The notes: a model not told the origin generated them from the sequence alone. Positions 25,323 through 37,079 are shown, counted from the first letter of the stretch. The stretch is 64,000 nt of DNA from Branchiostoma floridae (GCF_000003815.2 NC_049983.1:25909003-25973002), one strand, 5' to 3'. Made by a program: numbers and translations.

Positions 25323-25451
25323 TTAGCCGGGGCCGCAGTGTTTTCCTTTCCGCGGTGCTTGCGGACGGGTGTGGATCGGAGGCCGTGTGAAAACGAAGCG
25401 AGAGGTAAACAGGGTCAGGCGGACAGAGGTGTCGGGAGCAGGCGGCAGCAG
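25323..25451 (+). CDS. Candidate CpG-rich plus-strand exon, unknown product
   Basis: This 129-bp stretch is far richer in CpG than its surroundings. It is bounded by an acceptor (CAGCCCCTACAG) and a perfect donor (CAG followed by GTGAGT). One frame is open throughout for 43 codons (begins LAGAAVFSFPRCLRTG, ends GSRRQQ). It could instead be a non-coding first exon with a promoter just upstream. Possible partners on the same strand are 27899-27969 and a splice acceptor at about 26198. No family is recognised. Confidence 0.3.
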
Positions 25452-25578
25452 GTGAGTTATGCCCCCCTCCCCACCTGATGACAACCAGATGGGATGGAAA
25501 CTCCTGGCTACACTAGCATGGAGGGAGGGAGGGTACAGAACTGGTGCACACCAATTAATAGCTTGGTGTGTACCATTG

Positions 25579-25679
25579 TAGCCTGGTATCCAACTGTATC
25601 ATAGCTCCCAAGTCTCTTCTGTCCTCTTCGCAAATACACAAGAGACTCAGGAGCAATAAGAAGGCTGGATACCAAGCTA
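25579..25679. mobile_element. Hairpin MITE with TAGCCTGG ends, 101 bp
   Basis: Starts TAGCCTGGTATCCAAC and ends GCTGGATACCAAGCTA; the middle repeats AGTCTCTTCTGTCC inverted against AGAGACTC. Its closest relative is at 58813. Confidence 0.8.
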
Positions 25680-26214
25680 TCAACTTTGGTGATTCTTTTA
25701 GACATTTTAAGTACTTTTTGAAAACATGAAATACTCCCTTAAATGTGTTAACTTTAAGATACAGACTTTCCCTCAGGCTATATTTCCACATTGATCTTCC
25801 AAATGAAAGGCAAACTCCATCTTACACTGCAGGCAGAGGAAGGGGGTGCAGAACTGGTTCAAACCAATTACATTTCTTGTCTTGAACACACACAACTCAC
25901 CCACTATCTTGTTTATCTTGTTTTCTTCCTGCCAAGCCAGGGTTAGACATTAGGCTTATTTGTGACATATAATATCGAGCCTGCCAAGTTGTTTCATTTT
26001 TTACTTGCAATGTTCAATTTGGTGATGATGTTAAATTTTTTCTGCAAATCGCAGGTTGTCACTTCAATGTAGGCCAATCTTCATGTCTAACTATTCCCCC
26101 CCCCCCATGACCTGGGGGTCAAGGAATTAAGTAAGTAGGTAAGTAGGGTATTTTGAGCATGCTGTTAATATTTATGATGCTTTTCTTTTTGTTTACAGAC
26201 TTTATGGTTCCTGG

Positions 26215-26550
26215 CAGGCACGTCTCGAGATTCTCAAGCAACAGTCGAGGCACAATCCCGTCTTGAGACATTCCCAAACTCAAGGTGCAACCTAACACCA
26301 AGACATTCCCAAGATTCTTAACACAAGTTCAAGGTGCGATCCCATCACAAGACATTCTTAAAGGAGCTTGACACGAGTTCAACATACAATCACACCCCTA
26401 AGACATTCCTAGAATGTTCTACAAGAGCCGAAGGTGTGATCGCATCCCTAAGACGCTTCCCAAGACGCTACACAAGAGTTCAAGGAACAAATGCGCAGTG
26501 TAACCCCTAAGATGCCTTAAGGATTCCCCAAGACATTCTTAAGGAGGGAA
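26215..26550. repeat. Degenerate repeat of about 60 bp (AAGACATTCCC/AAGTTCAAGGTGC)
   Basis: AGACATTC recurs at about 26265, 26303, 26350, 26402 and 26535, with GAGTTCAAGG-like and GCGATCCCATC-like words between. It begins just after a splice-acceptor-like TTTTGTTTACAG at 26198. Confidence 0.65.
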
Positions 26551-27304
26551 AGCGATGTATTTTGTGCTGACCTTGTTCCTAACAAGTCCAAGCTGCCCTT
26601 GCTAATTTATCAAAGGCAAATTCATGTTTTCTTGAAATGGGACCGTGAACAAGATGACTGCCATATCTGTTGATTTGCAAACAAGACGAAACTAACAAAA
26701 GGTTGGGATATTTGGACTATGGTACAAGAGGGTCTGCACACATGTTCTTCTATGTACAGCGCAATCAGCCACTTTAGTTACAAACATTTCTGAGTCAAAT
26801 CACGACAAATACATGACTTTTACTTTCAATTGGCAACAGGTGGCAGTAACACTAATGTGCAAACTAAGTGATGGATAATGATAAGTAGGATAATAGATAC
26901 ATGTAGCAAATGGGTTCTGAGGACAGCCGTGGGAAGAGTTGCGGCATGTTTGAGCCATGTTACATGTCAGGGGAAACCGAGTGCCTCACAGATCCCAGCA
27001 GCCCAACACGACAGGAGCAATGCGGGGCATGCCTGAGGCATGCTGGGTAACATACAGGCCGACAGGGACAGACGCAGGAGAGACAGTTGGAACTAGGTCA
27101 TATTCAGTAATCTCCAAGCAGATCCTACAGTAGCATAAGACAGTATAAGAAGCTGCCAGAGGAGTGAAGCCAACCTTTAGTGTGCTTGGCTGCCTAGCCT
27201 GCTTATTATGCTCATTAGCCGGCTTTGATACTATCTTATGCCACTGGTAAATCGGCCTGGAGACTAACATTCAACAGACGTTGAGGGAGTGTCCAAGATT
27301 TAAG

Positions 27305-27615
27305 GGAATACTAGTGGCTGCTTATCATCACAGCATGTAAACAGCATGTAGACAAGATGATAAAAAGTATGCAAACAGCATGGAAATAGGCTGCAAACAG
27401 GGCCAACTTTTGAGAGCCAACTTTCAACTTTCGGATCAAAGTTTTGCAGACACTATGGGGGTGTCTGGGATGTACAGGAATACAAGTGGCTGCTCATCAT
27501 CACAGCATGTAAACAGGATGTAGACAGGACGATAAAAGGTATGCAAACAGCATGGAAATATAGGATGCAAACAGGATCATCTTTCAACTTTTGAATCACA
27601 GTTTTGCAGAACATA
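27305..27615. repeat. Tandem duplication of about 178 bp
   Basis: AGTGGCTGCT-ATCATCACAGCA, GTAAACAG-ATGTAGACA and GTATGCAAACAGCATGGAAAT occur at about 27313 and again at about 27490, with about 10-15 percent differences and small indels. Confidence 0.8.
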
Positions 27616-27871
27616 TCCAATCTTGAAGGATTCCTAAGCTCTGTCTATTCAGTTTGGACATCCAGGTGATAAGGTACTCAATACAAAAGTCACTGGATAA
27701 GTTTTGAAAATGTTTGGGCATTTCTGACGGCACCCACTGTCTTTCATCAAAACTGAATACCCAGTTGCATGATTAATTTTCATATTATCTCCTCAGTTAT
27801 AGAATCTGATACAGGACACAAAGAGCTAGCACACAGGTTGAAAACAGGTTTAAATTTATGACTATACAGTT

Positions 27872-28012
27872 ACTGGATAGTGGAGTTTTCTTTTACAGAA
27901 CCAATCAATCTTACCTGCTCAGATGCTTCGATGCCCATCAGATGCATCAGACATCAAACGCAGCAGCAGGTAAGATTAACTGCTTGTGTAAAAGAAAACT
28001 CTACTATCCTAT
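27872..28012 (+). other. Inverted repeat enclosing a 71-bp exon-like segment
   Basis: Arms of about 45 bp (27872-27917 and 27965-28012) read GGATAGTGGAGTTTTC on one side and its near-complement on the other. Between and partly within them lies 27899-27969, with a good acceptor (TTTTCTTTTACAG) and donor (CAG followed by GTAAGA) and two open frames. It may be an exon with a strong stem, or splice-like motifs created by the hairpin itself. Confidence 0.45.
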
Positions 28013-28591
28013 GACCTACCAACCAGATGAAATTATTTTCTGAAACATATACTAGTAGTTACTGTACATGTCGTTATACAACTGTCATGCTGTGACCTTG
28101 TTTGCCCTACAGTACTTCACTCTGATCTGGTCAGGGTTTTCACATCACACAATTTTTCTGCATTAGAAAAACTACTTTTAAGTTCAAAAATCTGCTCCTT
28201 AACCTCAGCTCTACTGTAATACTTGCGCTCCCGTAAGAATGTCTTTTAGGCACACTCTCACGAAAGCTGCGTCTTGTTTTGCATACCACACGAATGCTGA
28301 CCCCTATTTAGAGACAATGGTATGTCCAGATGACCTGGTGTAGGTTTCCGTGGGAACGACCTTCAATGAGATCACATTGCTATGTTCGGTTTAGGATTAC
28401 AACAGTCCTTGATGGGATTTGTAATCAAGGTCTCTAAAGTTCATTTTATATATGTGACATCTTTAAAATCTGTTGACTGAGAGAGCTAAAAATGATCAGG
28501 GAAAAAAAGAGATGTTCGGACTCTGAAAATTAAAGGGAACAAATAGTTTGACAAGAGTCTGAAAGAAAGAACAAAGTTTTGCTGTCACCAT

Positions 28592-29717
28592 TATATGTGG
28601 TCTCACACCAGTGTGGGTCCACATTACGGTCTAACACCAGTGTGGGTCCACATTACGGTCTAACACCAGTGTGGGTCCACATTACGTGGTCTAACACCAG
28701 TGTGGGTCCACATTACGGTCTAACACCAGTGTGGGTCCACATTACGTGGTCTAACACCAGTGTGGGTCCACATTACGTGGTCTAACACCAGTGTGGGTCC
28801 ACATTACGTGGTCTAACACCAGTGTGGGTCCACATTACGTGGTCTAACACCAGTGTGGGTCCACATTACGTGGTCTAACACCAGTGTGGGTCCACATTAC
28901 GTGGTCTAACACCAGTGTGGGTCCACATTACATGGTCTAACCCCAGTGTGGGTCCACATTATGTGGTCTAACACCAGTGTGGGTTCACATTACGTGGTCT
29001 GACACCAGTGTGGGTCCACATTACATGGTCTAACACCAGTGTGGGTCCACATTTCGTGGTCTAACACCAGTGTGGGTCCACATTACGTGGTCTAACACCA
29101 GTGTGGGTCCACAGTACGTGGTTTAACACCAGTGCGGGTCCACATTACGTGGTCTAACACCAGTGTGGGTCCACATTACGTGGTCTAACACCAGTGTGGG
29201 TCACATTGTGTGGTCTAACACCAGTGTGGGTCCACATTACATGGTCTAACACCAGTGTGGGTCCACATTACGAGGTCTAACACCAGTGTGGGTCCACATT
29301 ACATGGTCTAACACCAGTGTGGGTCCACATTACGCGGTCTAACACCAGTGTGGGTCCACATTACGTGGTCTAACACCAGTGTGGGTCCACACTACATGGT
29401 CTAACACCAGTGTGGGTCCACATTACGTGGTCTAACACCAGTGTGGGTCCACATTACGTGGTCTGACACCAGTGTGGGTCCACATTACGTGGTCTAACAC
29501 CAGTGTGGGTCCACATTACGTGGTCTAACACCAGTGTGGGTCCACATTACGTGGTCTGACACCAGTGTGGGTCCACATTACGTGGTCTAACACCAGTGTG
29601 GGTCCACATTACGTGGTCTAACACCAGTGTGGGTCCACATTACGTGGTCTAACACCAGTGTCGGTCCACATTACGTGGTCTAACACCAGTGTGGGTCCAC
29701 ATTACGTGGTCTAACAC
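28592..29717. repeat. 31-bp satellite array
   Basis: About 36 head-to-tail copies of a unit read as GGTCTAACACCAGTGTGGG followed by TCCACATTACGT. A few units near the left end are 29 bp and lack TG at the junction. Most copies differ by zero to two bases, so the array is young or homogenised. Each unit has a small inverted motif (CCAC-attac-GTGG). The array runs into the N gap. Open frames across it are a by-product of the period. Confidence 0.98.
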
Positions 29718-29817
29718 NNNNNNNNNNNNNNNNNNNNNNNNNNNNNNNNNNNNNNNNNNNNNNNNNNNNNNNNNNNNNNNNNNNNNNNNNNNNNNNNNNN
29801 NNNNNNNNNNNNNNNNN
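29718..29817. other. Assembly gap (100 N)
   Basis: Exactly 100 undetermined bases, a size often used for gaps of unknown length. The left side breaks in the middle of a 31-bp satellite unit and the right side resumes in a different G-rich minisatellite, so the true length may be much larger. It lies in the intron that should hold the missing ADAMTS exon. Confidence 0.99.
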
Positions 29818-29819
29818 CT

Positions 29820-30135
29820 TTGCTCCGGGGGACTCAGGGGGGTTACAACGGGCTCCTTACGGCAGGGGGGTACAAAATGGGGGGTTGCAACAGGGGGGGT
29901 ACTGCAGGCACCTTACAGCAGGGGGGTTACAGCAGGGGGGGTACAACAGGCACGTTACGGCAGGGGGGTAACAACAGGGGTTACAACAGGCACTGCCCAT
30001 AACCTGTGCTACAGGAGACAACGGGGGGGGGTGTACAATGGGGTTACAACAAAGCTGTACAACAGGGGTGTTACAACATGCATGTTACAACAGGGGTGCT
30101 ACAACAAGGGTGTCACAACAGGCACTGTGTTACAA
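29820..30135. repeat. G-rich degenerate minisatellite (GGGGTTACAACAGG-like)
   Basis: Irregular repeats of about 13-20 bp built from GGGGG runs and TTACAACAGG, starting directly after the gap. Plus-strand G runs of four to nine are closely spaced, so quadruplex formation is plausible and may explain the sequencing break. Confidence 0.9.
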
Positions 30136-30347
30136 AAGGCATTGTGTTTGTACACTTTTACAAACACCAGGGCCAACTGTGTCTGGTTGCAAAAATGAAA
30201 ACAGTTACATTACACTTGAGAGACAAAACACATTTTCTCCAACCTTTAAAACCTCGCTCATGACATCAATGAGAAATAGCCACATATATGCAGGCCAATC
30301 TTTAGCTTCCCAAGAGGAAACAAAGGTTCAAACAAACAAACACTTAC

Positions 30348-30497
30348 TCTAAGAACTCTGTGATTGCCTTTGCGCTGCAGTCGGACCATGACCAGGGCTT
30401 GGTGTTGTAGCTGAGTGTGGGCGCCATGACGTGGTAGGCGTACGAAGACTGAAACTCTTCTTTACATCGATAGTTGTCGTCGTGTGGCATGTTGAAA
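30348..30497 (-). CDS. ADAMTS9/20: ADAMTS9/20-like exon: third zinc ligand and Met-turn
   Basis: This 150-bp exon completes the active site. Its first base finishes the Val codon of HELGHV. It then encodes [14 protein letters not shown], with the third zinc-binding His and the reprolysin Asp, followed by the Met-turn in [10 protein letters not shown] and [16 protein letters not shown]. The acceptor is TTCCCCAG and the donor is GTAAGT; the exon ends in phase 2. The VMAPTL and TEFL pattern is typical of ADAMTS9/20, while ADAMTS1/4/5 differ here. The next downstream exon, expected to continue toward CPY and the disintegrin-like domain, was not found. Confidence 0.96.
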
Positions 30498-31649
30498 CTG
30501 GGGAAGAAGAAAATAGAAAACATGCATTGAGTAAAACTACTGATTCAGACATTCACGTACTCTGCTATTTCAGACAATAATGTAACAAAGGCAATAGCAT
30601 AATAAACAGTCAAACAAACATTCACGCAAATGTCAAAGAGTCTAGAAGGGCTTTGATCAATATCCAGGAAAAAGGAAAATACATTTTTCATCACACCAAA
30701 GTGGCCACGTTTATTTATTTAGAATATTGTTACTGATAACTATACTGTCCATGTAAAATTCAATTTGTATTGTCCTTGTCAGCAGGGCTAGCCCTTTGTA
30801 ATATCCACAGCCTGTTGTGCAGCCCTGGCTGTTTGTGCTGAACAGCCATACCTATAGATAAACTAGTAACAGGTATCACATTTAGTCACTTAAATTTTGC
30901 AGGAGTGAAAGATTTCATGTCATCTGAACAATGCACATCATGCTTGGAGCTATAATGCCCACTGTCAAGTTCAGGCCACCCAAGGGGAGCTCTGTTGGCA
31001 CATCAGAGCACTTGACCTTGACCTTGGATGTTTGTTTACAAGTGTACATCACCATTTGACAAGTCAAACAAGGCTGCACGTCCAGGATAACATGTAACTT
31101 GTCTGAGATTTGTTTTAGGTGAGACCAAACCAAAATAAGGAGGAAGTTGACCAAATATGCTAGTCAAGCAGATCGAAGGTCAAACCAAGGTCATGTGTCA
31201 ATGTTTATTTTATTTTGTTTGAAAGTCAATGTTAGGTTAACAAGCAGTATTCAGAAAGTATACATAAACATTTGATGCTATCAATGCAAGCAAACATAAT
31301 ACGTGTTCAAGATAGCTTTTGTTGTAATTGTGTCAAACCCAATAAAAGGCAAGTTGATGAAACGGATTGAATCAAGAGGGTTAAGGTCATATGGTGTTAT
31401 TATTACCAAGTATCACTTTTAGCTTGTCTGTCTGTCTGTCTGTGTGTGCGTATGTGTATTTCTGGGAGCCTAATACACACCATACAACATCATACGACAC
31501 ATCCTTTAAATTTAATGCTACTACTTTTGTATGTGAAACCGGATGGGTTGCAAAACAGTATGTGTAAGGGTACAAACTTGAAGTTTCATCCCCGAAGTCT
31601 TGTTTTGCTTAAAAGTCAAGGTTTCCAACCAAGTACACTGAGGATAAAC

Positions 31650-32215
31650 ATTGACAGTATTACTGATACAAGAAAACTTGTTATTAGTCTCGCCTTTGTT
31701 TCTTTAACCCTCAAGAGGTCAATCAATTCTTGAGACAAAAAGCCAGCTGACTGTGTTTGTGAGTCTGGTGGTCTGAAGGAGTCAGTCAATGCTATTATGA
31801 TGTCAGAAGTCTAGTTTGGCATTGACAGTCATGGTTTCAGTATTACTGATGCAAGCAAACTTGCAACTTGTCTCCCTTTTGTTACTTTAACCCTCAAACG
31901 GGCAATCAATTCTTGAGTCTGAAACAAAAAGCCAGCTAACTGTGTTTGTAAGTCTGGTGGTCTGAAGGAGTCAGTCAACGCTATTATGATGTCAGAAGTC
32001 TTGTTTGGCATTGACAGTCAAAGTTTGAGAATTACTGATGCGAGCAAATTTGCAACTTGTCTCCCTTTTGTTTCTTTAACCCTCAAGAGGCCGATCAATC
32101 TTGAGTTGAAACAAAAAGCCAGCTGACAGTGTTTGTGAATCTGGTGGCCGAAGGACTTTCGTCGATGTTATTATGATTTCAGAAGTCAAGGTTGCCCAGC
32201 GACACGCTGAGCGTA
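31650..32215. repeat. Tandem repeat of about 185 bp, three units
   Basis: ATTACTGAT occurs at 31660, 31843 and 32032. Each unit includes TTTAACCCTCAA, CAAAAAGCCAGCT, GTCTGGTGGTCTGAAGGA and TATTATGATGTCAGAAGTC. The last unit is the most diverged. Confidence 0.88.
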
Positions 32216-34028
32216 AACAGTCGTTGTTATCAAAGTAAGCAGATCTGGTGTTCCAATCAGTTACAATGGAGAAGCATCAACATGACAGGATTCGAAAGAC
32301 TCAAAGACTTTAGTAAAGCTTGTTCTACTGAAGCAAATTGATTGATTGCTTGATTGATTGATTAGTAGAACTGTTTATTGGTCAGGAAAAAAAGGCAGAG
32401 ATAAAACATTTTAGAGGACAAAAACGTAACCTGCGAACTTTATCTTCATGTGGATTGGCCTACAAAGCCATAGAAAACACTATCATCGTCTTTCAAGAAA
32501 AAGATGGATGCACGATTGCCTACATGATTGCATGGTCAATAAATTGACTTGTTTGATTGATTGATTGATTGGCAGTTTTGTGTCCAAGATAGTTGACCTA
32601 CTTGCTGACAATGCAATGACTAAGGAATAAAATCACTGCGAAAAGGAATATCATAACCCAAAAGATTTTTCAGGACAACATTTGAAAAGTTATATGATTC
32701 CTGGTATTTCTAGACTTGAAAAATTACAAAATTTATGAGAGTTTGGACACATGTTTAAGCTGATGAAATGCATATAACAAAACTTGTTTCCATTCCATTT
32801 AGGGAGAGAAGCCCCTTCTGGAGGTGACTATAACCCCCGTTGTCACGACAACCACAGCCGGAGCTCCGTAATGTCGTATTTGCACAAGCAGAATGGAGAT
32901 TTATTCCGGGTGGTTCCCTCTGACAAGGTTTCAAAAGAAAACCGCCTCTGCCATCCGTTCCCGAGCTATTCCTGTCTGACCAGTCTCAAACACTCGTGGC
33001 AGCACCTCTCCATGCAGTGTTTAACCGTTTGATACAGCCAACTCCCCTGCCTTTCTCCCCTGCTTGCACAGCCATGCTTCAAAGAACGCCGGCTGTTTGT
33101 CCCTCCTTTTTTTCTAACGACCTTCCTTCAGAAAAGTTTTGCCCTTCCGCAAACACCCATGTGTAACAGCTTCTATTTTGAACATTCCGTCAGACAATAC
33201 TGGCACAGTTTCGGAGTCTGGCAATGACGTAATGCCAAGTTCTCTTCAGCAAAAAAACATTTCTTGTCATGCAGCTGATCAAACTCCCCCCCCCACTAGG
33301 TCAAGGGTCATAATATGATCTCATACCCAGGATGCTGACCTTGTGTCAATGACCTTCCCAGCAATGACCTTGTTCTTTGCAAGTGCACTTGACTCTTTAA
33401 CCAATTATGGAAGCAATATCTTACATAATTAGCCCAAAATTAGGAAACTAAAACGATCTGGCACTTTCCCAGATTGGATCAAAGTTGGGGAAAAGGGGTC
33501 CTGACATGTCTGGCCCAAAATAACCTTGACCATTCATCAAGTTAGTCTATCTTGGGACGTTCACCAGTCAGGGACAATCAGCATCCGATCCATGAAAAGC
33601 CACACAAGTTTATGTGACCAGGCAAAGGCCATGGGAAAGACTGAGTAGATTCTATGCTAGCTAGACCCCGGCCCCTATATTGAAACCATAATATCAAATA
33701 TTCTTTGAACTTTCACAATAATAGATGGAGGGCCTGAAACCCAGCAAGACCAAGAAATGAGGATTTAAGTCAAGCTCTTTACCTCATTGATCATCAGCAT
33801 ACCATGGGTCTCCACAACTCATGACAACAAGCATTGGCTTTAGTACCCCCCCTCATTAAATAATAAGGGAGGGGGGGTTCTCCATCCCTCAACTCCAACC
33901 CCCTCCCCTCTATCCCTGCTATACACATAGCAAAAATGTCAACACCGCCACAAGTTCACCACCAAGGTTTTGTCTAGCGAGAGGGCTGCAGCATCTGTCC
34001 CTGATACCAGGCCATCCTGCCAGGCTGA
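32216..34028. other. Intron, one possibly constrained patch
   Basis: At 32800-33030 there is a moderately CpG-bearing, non-repetitive block with an 82-codon plus-strand frame (begins MFPFHLGREAPSGGDYN). It has no clear splice sites or known domain and could be conserved non-coding DNA. The rest shows short TTGATTGATTGA and C runs only. Confidence 0.35.
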
Positions 34029-34334
34029 AGCCTGGATACCAGGACCCATCCGATCTCCAAAAGATCTATTGTGGGGGGTCTGGTCAGATAAGATAGGCCT
34101 TTCTTTCAAGAGGCTGCTGGAGTTTACCCAAATAGTGGGCAAAATCCCCACCAATAGATTCACTACTGTAATAGCCTGCTGGACAACTGTGGTGGGTTGT
34201 AGAAAGCTACCTGGGGTGAGAGTGGTCATAGGTTCTCCTCAGTCTGCTGATCATGGGCCTTCTGACTAGTCATCTGGCCAGACCCCTACACCCTAGATAT
34301 TTTTGAGATCGGGCTGGGGTCTGGTATCCAGGCT
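34029..34334. mobile_element. Foldback element with AGCCTGGATACCAG ends
   Basis: A 306-bp element whose arms of about 65 bp match with small changes: AGCCTGGATACCAGGACCC on the left and, inverted, AGCCTGGATACCAGACCCC on the right, then GATCTC and GGGGTCTGG. The 240-bp centre has overlapping open frames on both strands with no known domain. Confidence 0.8.
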
Positions 34335-36140
34335 AGCGAGGCTGTGGCCTAGATGCCTGTTCTGCCTGTGTGTGGGGTTAGGAACTCCACAACAGTCTGG
34401 AGTACATCACTCCCAGCCAACTCCACACCCGGACAGTAACACTCAATTTGTTAATAGCTTCTTCCTGGGTCTCCCAGACTGATAACAGAGCGGACATGTC
34501 GGCAGGGCTGGATGTTCACTGATGTTTACGTTGGAGAGGGGAGAGCACACAGAGTCTGTTTGCCAGTTACTCCTGGCTACACAGTGATCTACCAACTGTG
34601 GGAAACACAACCAGGTTTCTCTCAGACTAGGGCAACCTGGATTTGTGAATACTCAATGGTAAAATGTAGCAGGATGAAATAATATGATTATTCAGTATCA
34701 TCAGATTTTTCAACACAAAAATCAAGCATCCAATTCCAAGCAACAATTTACAAAGACTTCATGAAAGTCAATTTCTTAAAGATTAAGGTTACATTCCCAG
34801 CTTTATAAATACTAGTACTTGATGTGACATGAAGCAATGCCAAAAGAATGGATAATACATAATATTCATAATCACAAGGAAACTCACCACAGAATTGCAC
34901 CACAAAAGTCAACCATGTTTTAAAGACGATTATCTACAACTTCATAAAAGTTTCCTAGAGAAACAATCATTACAGTTATTGCTCTTTTAAAACACTACTT
35001 AAGTTTACAACATGGACAAACAACTAAAATAGAATGAGAACAAGAGTAGGGGTCCTTCCCAGGGTGAGTGGATCAAACCTTACAGTCTGGTCTCTGGGTT
35101 GACATCTTAAAAAGGTGATAGTCACTTTTATGGCAATCCATCCACAAAATGTGAAAAAACTGAATAAATAGATTCAAAATTAATATGAAATTTTCCATTC
35201 AGCAAATTTTCCATAGATTAACATGAAATTTTCCAATCAGCAAATTTTCCATGGATTTCCCAAGAATAAAAGAATGGCAAAGAGTGAAAGATCTTCCCTG
35301 TACGTGACATCCAGACAACCCAACCACACCCTGTCACCTTCTCATCAGCCTTGACCACGCCGACCGAACTGAACGACAAAATGTCTCGTCCCGACGCGAA
35401 AGACACTCTGCACACAAATTTGTCTATAGCAGACAGGTGCCAAGTGTGATGCCCCACATACATCGCGGCCCTGACGGCGAATTCCGCACGCTTGTCTCTT
35501 CAAAGCAGGAATGCCGCTGAGGCGTGCGGACGGCAAACTCCCGCACCTAGGTGCCACCCGGGCATCAAAGCGCCCACCCCGCTGGGAATGTGACACCGCG
35601 GAATTTAACAACATGTCAGGCACTCCGCTGCTGAGGTCCAGCAATGTCGGAAGGGTTTAAAAAATGCCTATGCTTTGATGGGTTTTTTTAAAGAGTAATG
35701 TTGCTTTGTCCTAACCTGGACCTGAATTTTCTGCGCCGCTACCCACACTTAATGTTTTTATTTTTTATTTTTATCGACAGCAATGTTGCTTCATCTTAGC
35801 CTGAACCTGAATTTTCAATACCTATAACAATTTTGTAATTTGATACTCAAATATGTTTCTTGTCAAGTACACAGTGCCATATTGTTTGTTTACTAGTAAG
35901 TTTACCCAGGACTCTCTGAAAATTGCTGCTCAGTCATTAAAAGAGCTAAATTTATAAAAGAAAACACAATTTCATCACCACTTATGAAGAAGGGCGAGGG
36001 ACGTGCAACCAAAAATTCTAAACAAGCAATTTGCTTGTGTTGAACAAAAGTTACAAACTTCAAAGGAAAAGAAAAACCAATATACAATAATAAATAAATG
36101 AACAAGTAAACAAATAAGCAATACAAAGTCATGTACTTAC
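34335..36140. other. Intron between zinc-helix exon and foldback element
   Basis: AT-rich apart from the CpG patch at 35340-35645. AACATGAAATTTTCCAATCAG-like words repeat near 35185 and 35220. No exon seen. Confidence 0.5.
35340..35645. promoter_or_regulatory. CpG-rich patch in an ADAMTS intron
   Basis: About 300 bp dense in CpG (GCCGACCGAACTGAACG, GACGGCGAATTCCGCACG, GAGGCGTGCGGACGG) within AT-rich intron. Frames on the minus strand (99 and 81 codons) have no ADAMTS features and no paired splice sites. It may be an internal promoter or enhancer, or an old captured sequence. Confidence 0.25.
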
Positions 36141-36246
36141 ACATGGCCAAGCTCATGAGCGACGGTAAACGCGGCACTGAGTCCGTTGTCTTCGTTGATA
36201 GAGCAACTCCGGAAGGGGTCGCACATCGTTCCCAACTCCGCCAGGC
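36141..36246 (-). CDS. ADAMTS9/20: ADAMTS9/20-like exon: zinc-binding helix (HELGHV)
   Basis: This 106-bp exon (phase 1 to 2) encodes [19 protein letters not shown], then [15 protein letters not shown]. The HELGH holds the first two zinc-binding histidines and the catalytic glutamate of the HExxHxxGxxH/D-type protease. The third zinc ligand is in the next exon. The acceptor is CCTGTCAG and the donor is GTAAGT. All catalytic residues are intact, so an active enzyme is expected. ADAMTS9/20 share the ELGT-CDP-RSCSI-ED-GLS pattern. Confidence 0.96.
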
Positions 36247-36389
36247 CTGACAGGAAACAACAAACAACCGTGAGAGACCCGATTACTGCCGTGAGAGGCC
36301 TGGCTACTGCCAGATTCCAGGGGAAACAGTTAGTGTAAGAGCGGAGTAATAGGTTTCCTATGTAAACATGCTTAAACAAAGAGTTGGTA

Positions 36390-36935
36390 ACCTTCAATTA
36401 TGAGTAGCCTAAGCACAAGTAACAATTATGTTTAAGTTTGTAATCCTGCAGGAAATGTTGTTATGACATGTGGTAATCTAAAACTTTCAAATTGTCTGGT
36501 TTTAAATACAAATGTATGTTTATGCAATACAAATTGGATTTTTTTTAGTCTAGTTCTGAATCGCAATCTCTTCCTTAATGCAGTCTTTACCAAGCCCAGT
36601 GAAAAGGCCTGCACTGTTGTGCATATTGGTATGATAACCAAGATTTCCAAAATGAACAGTCAATGTACAATACGAATTTGATTTTTAGACCCTAGTTCTG
36701 AAATCACAATCTGTTCCCTGATACAGTCATACCCTATCCCAGCCCAGTGGAGAATTCTGCACTGTTGTGCATGTTGTTATGGCAAAACTTCCAAACTTCA
36801 ATATGCAATTTACGAATTGGATTTTTAGTTTTGAACCGTTATCTGCTCCCTTATTCAGTCCCCACCCAGCCAGTGGGAAAGCCAGCCCAGTGCTCCGTGT
36901 TGTTATGACGTTCTCTAATCGCTCGCCCCAGAATG
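36390..36935. repeat. Tandem repeat of about 145 bp beside a small ADAMTS exon
   Basis: CACTGTTGTGCATATTGGTATG (about 36610), CACTGTTGTGCATGTTGTTATG (about 36760) and GTGTTGTTATGACG (about 36895) mark successive units. TTGGATTTTTAG and TCAGTC-TACC-AGCCCAGTG also recur. The array ends only about 20 bp from the donor of exon 36952-36992. Confidence 0.78.
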
Positions 36936-36951
36936 ACGGACCCATATTTAC

Positions 36952-36992
36952 CTAAGGTGTCACATTTTCGGGATGATCGGCAGATGTCCTGT
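36952..36992 (-). CDS. ADAMTS9/20: ADAMTS9/20-like small exon: QDICRSSRKCDTLG
   Basis: This 41-bp exon enters in phase 2, completing the Arg codon of the previous exon, and leaves in phase 1, with its last base opening a Gly codon. It encodes QDICRSSRKCDTL, with two cysteines conserved in ADAMTS protease domains. The acceptor is TTCTTACAG and the donor is GTAAAT. Its size would make it easy for gene finders to miss. The phase match on both sides and the family pattern make it secure. A tandem repeat of about 145 bp ends within tens of bases of its donor. Confidence 0.93.
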
Positions 36993-37079
36993 CTGTAAGA
37001 AGGGAAACAAGATGGTTATCGTCGAGGTGTGAGGGGAAGACATAATTCTAAACTACTGCAAAACTACTTGGCTACACTA

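Noticed and set aside
28579-28785. Repetitive frame with SNTSVGPHYG peptides
   Set aside because: It is the 31-bp satellite read through; not a protein.
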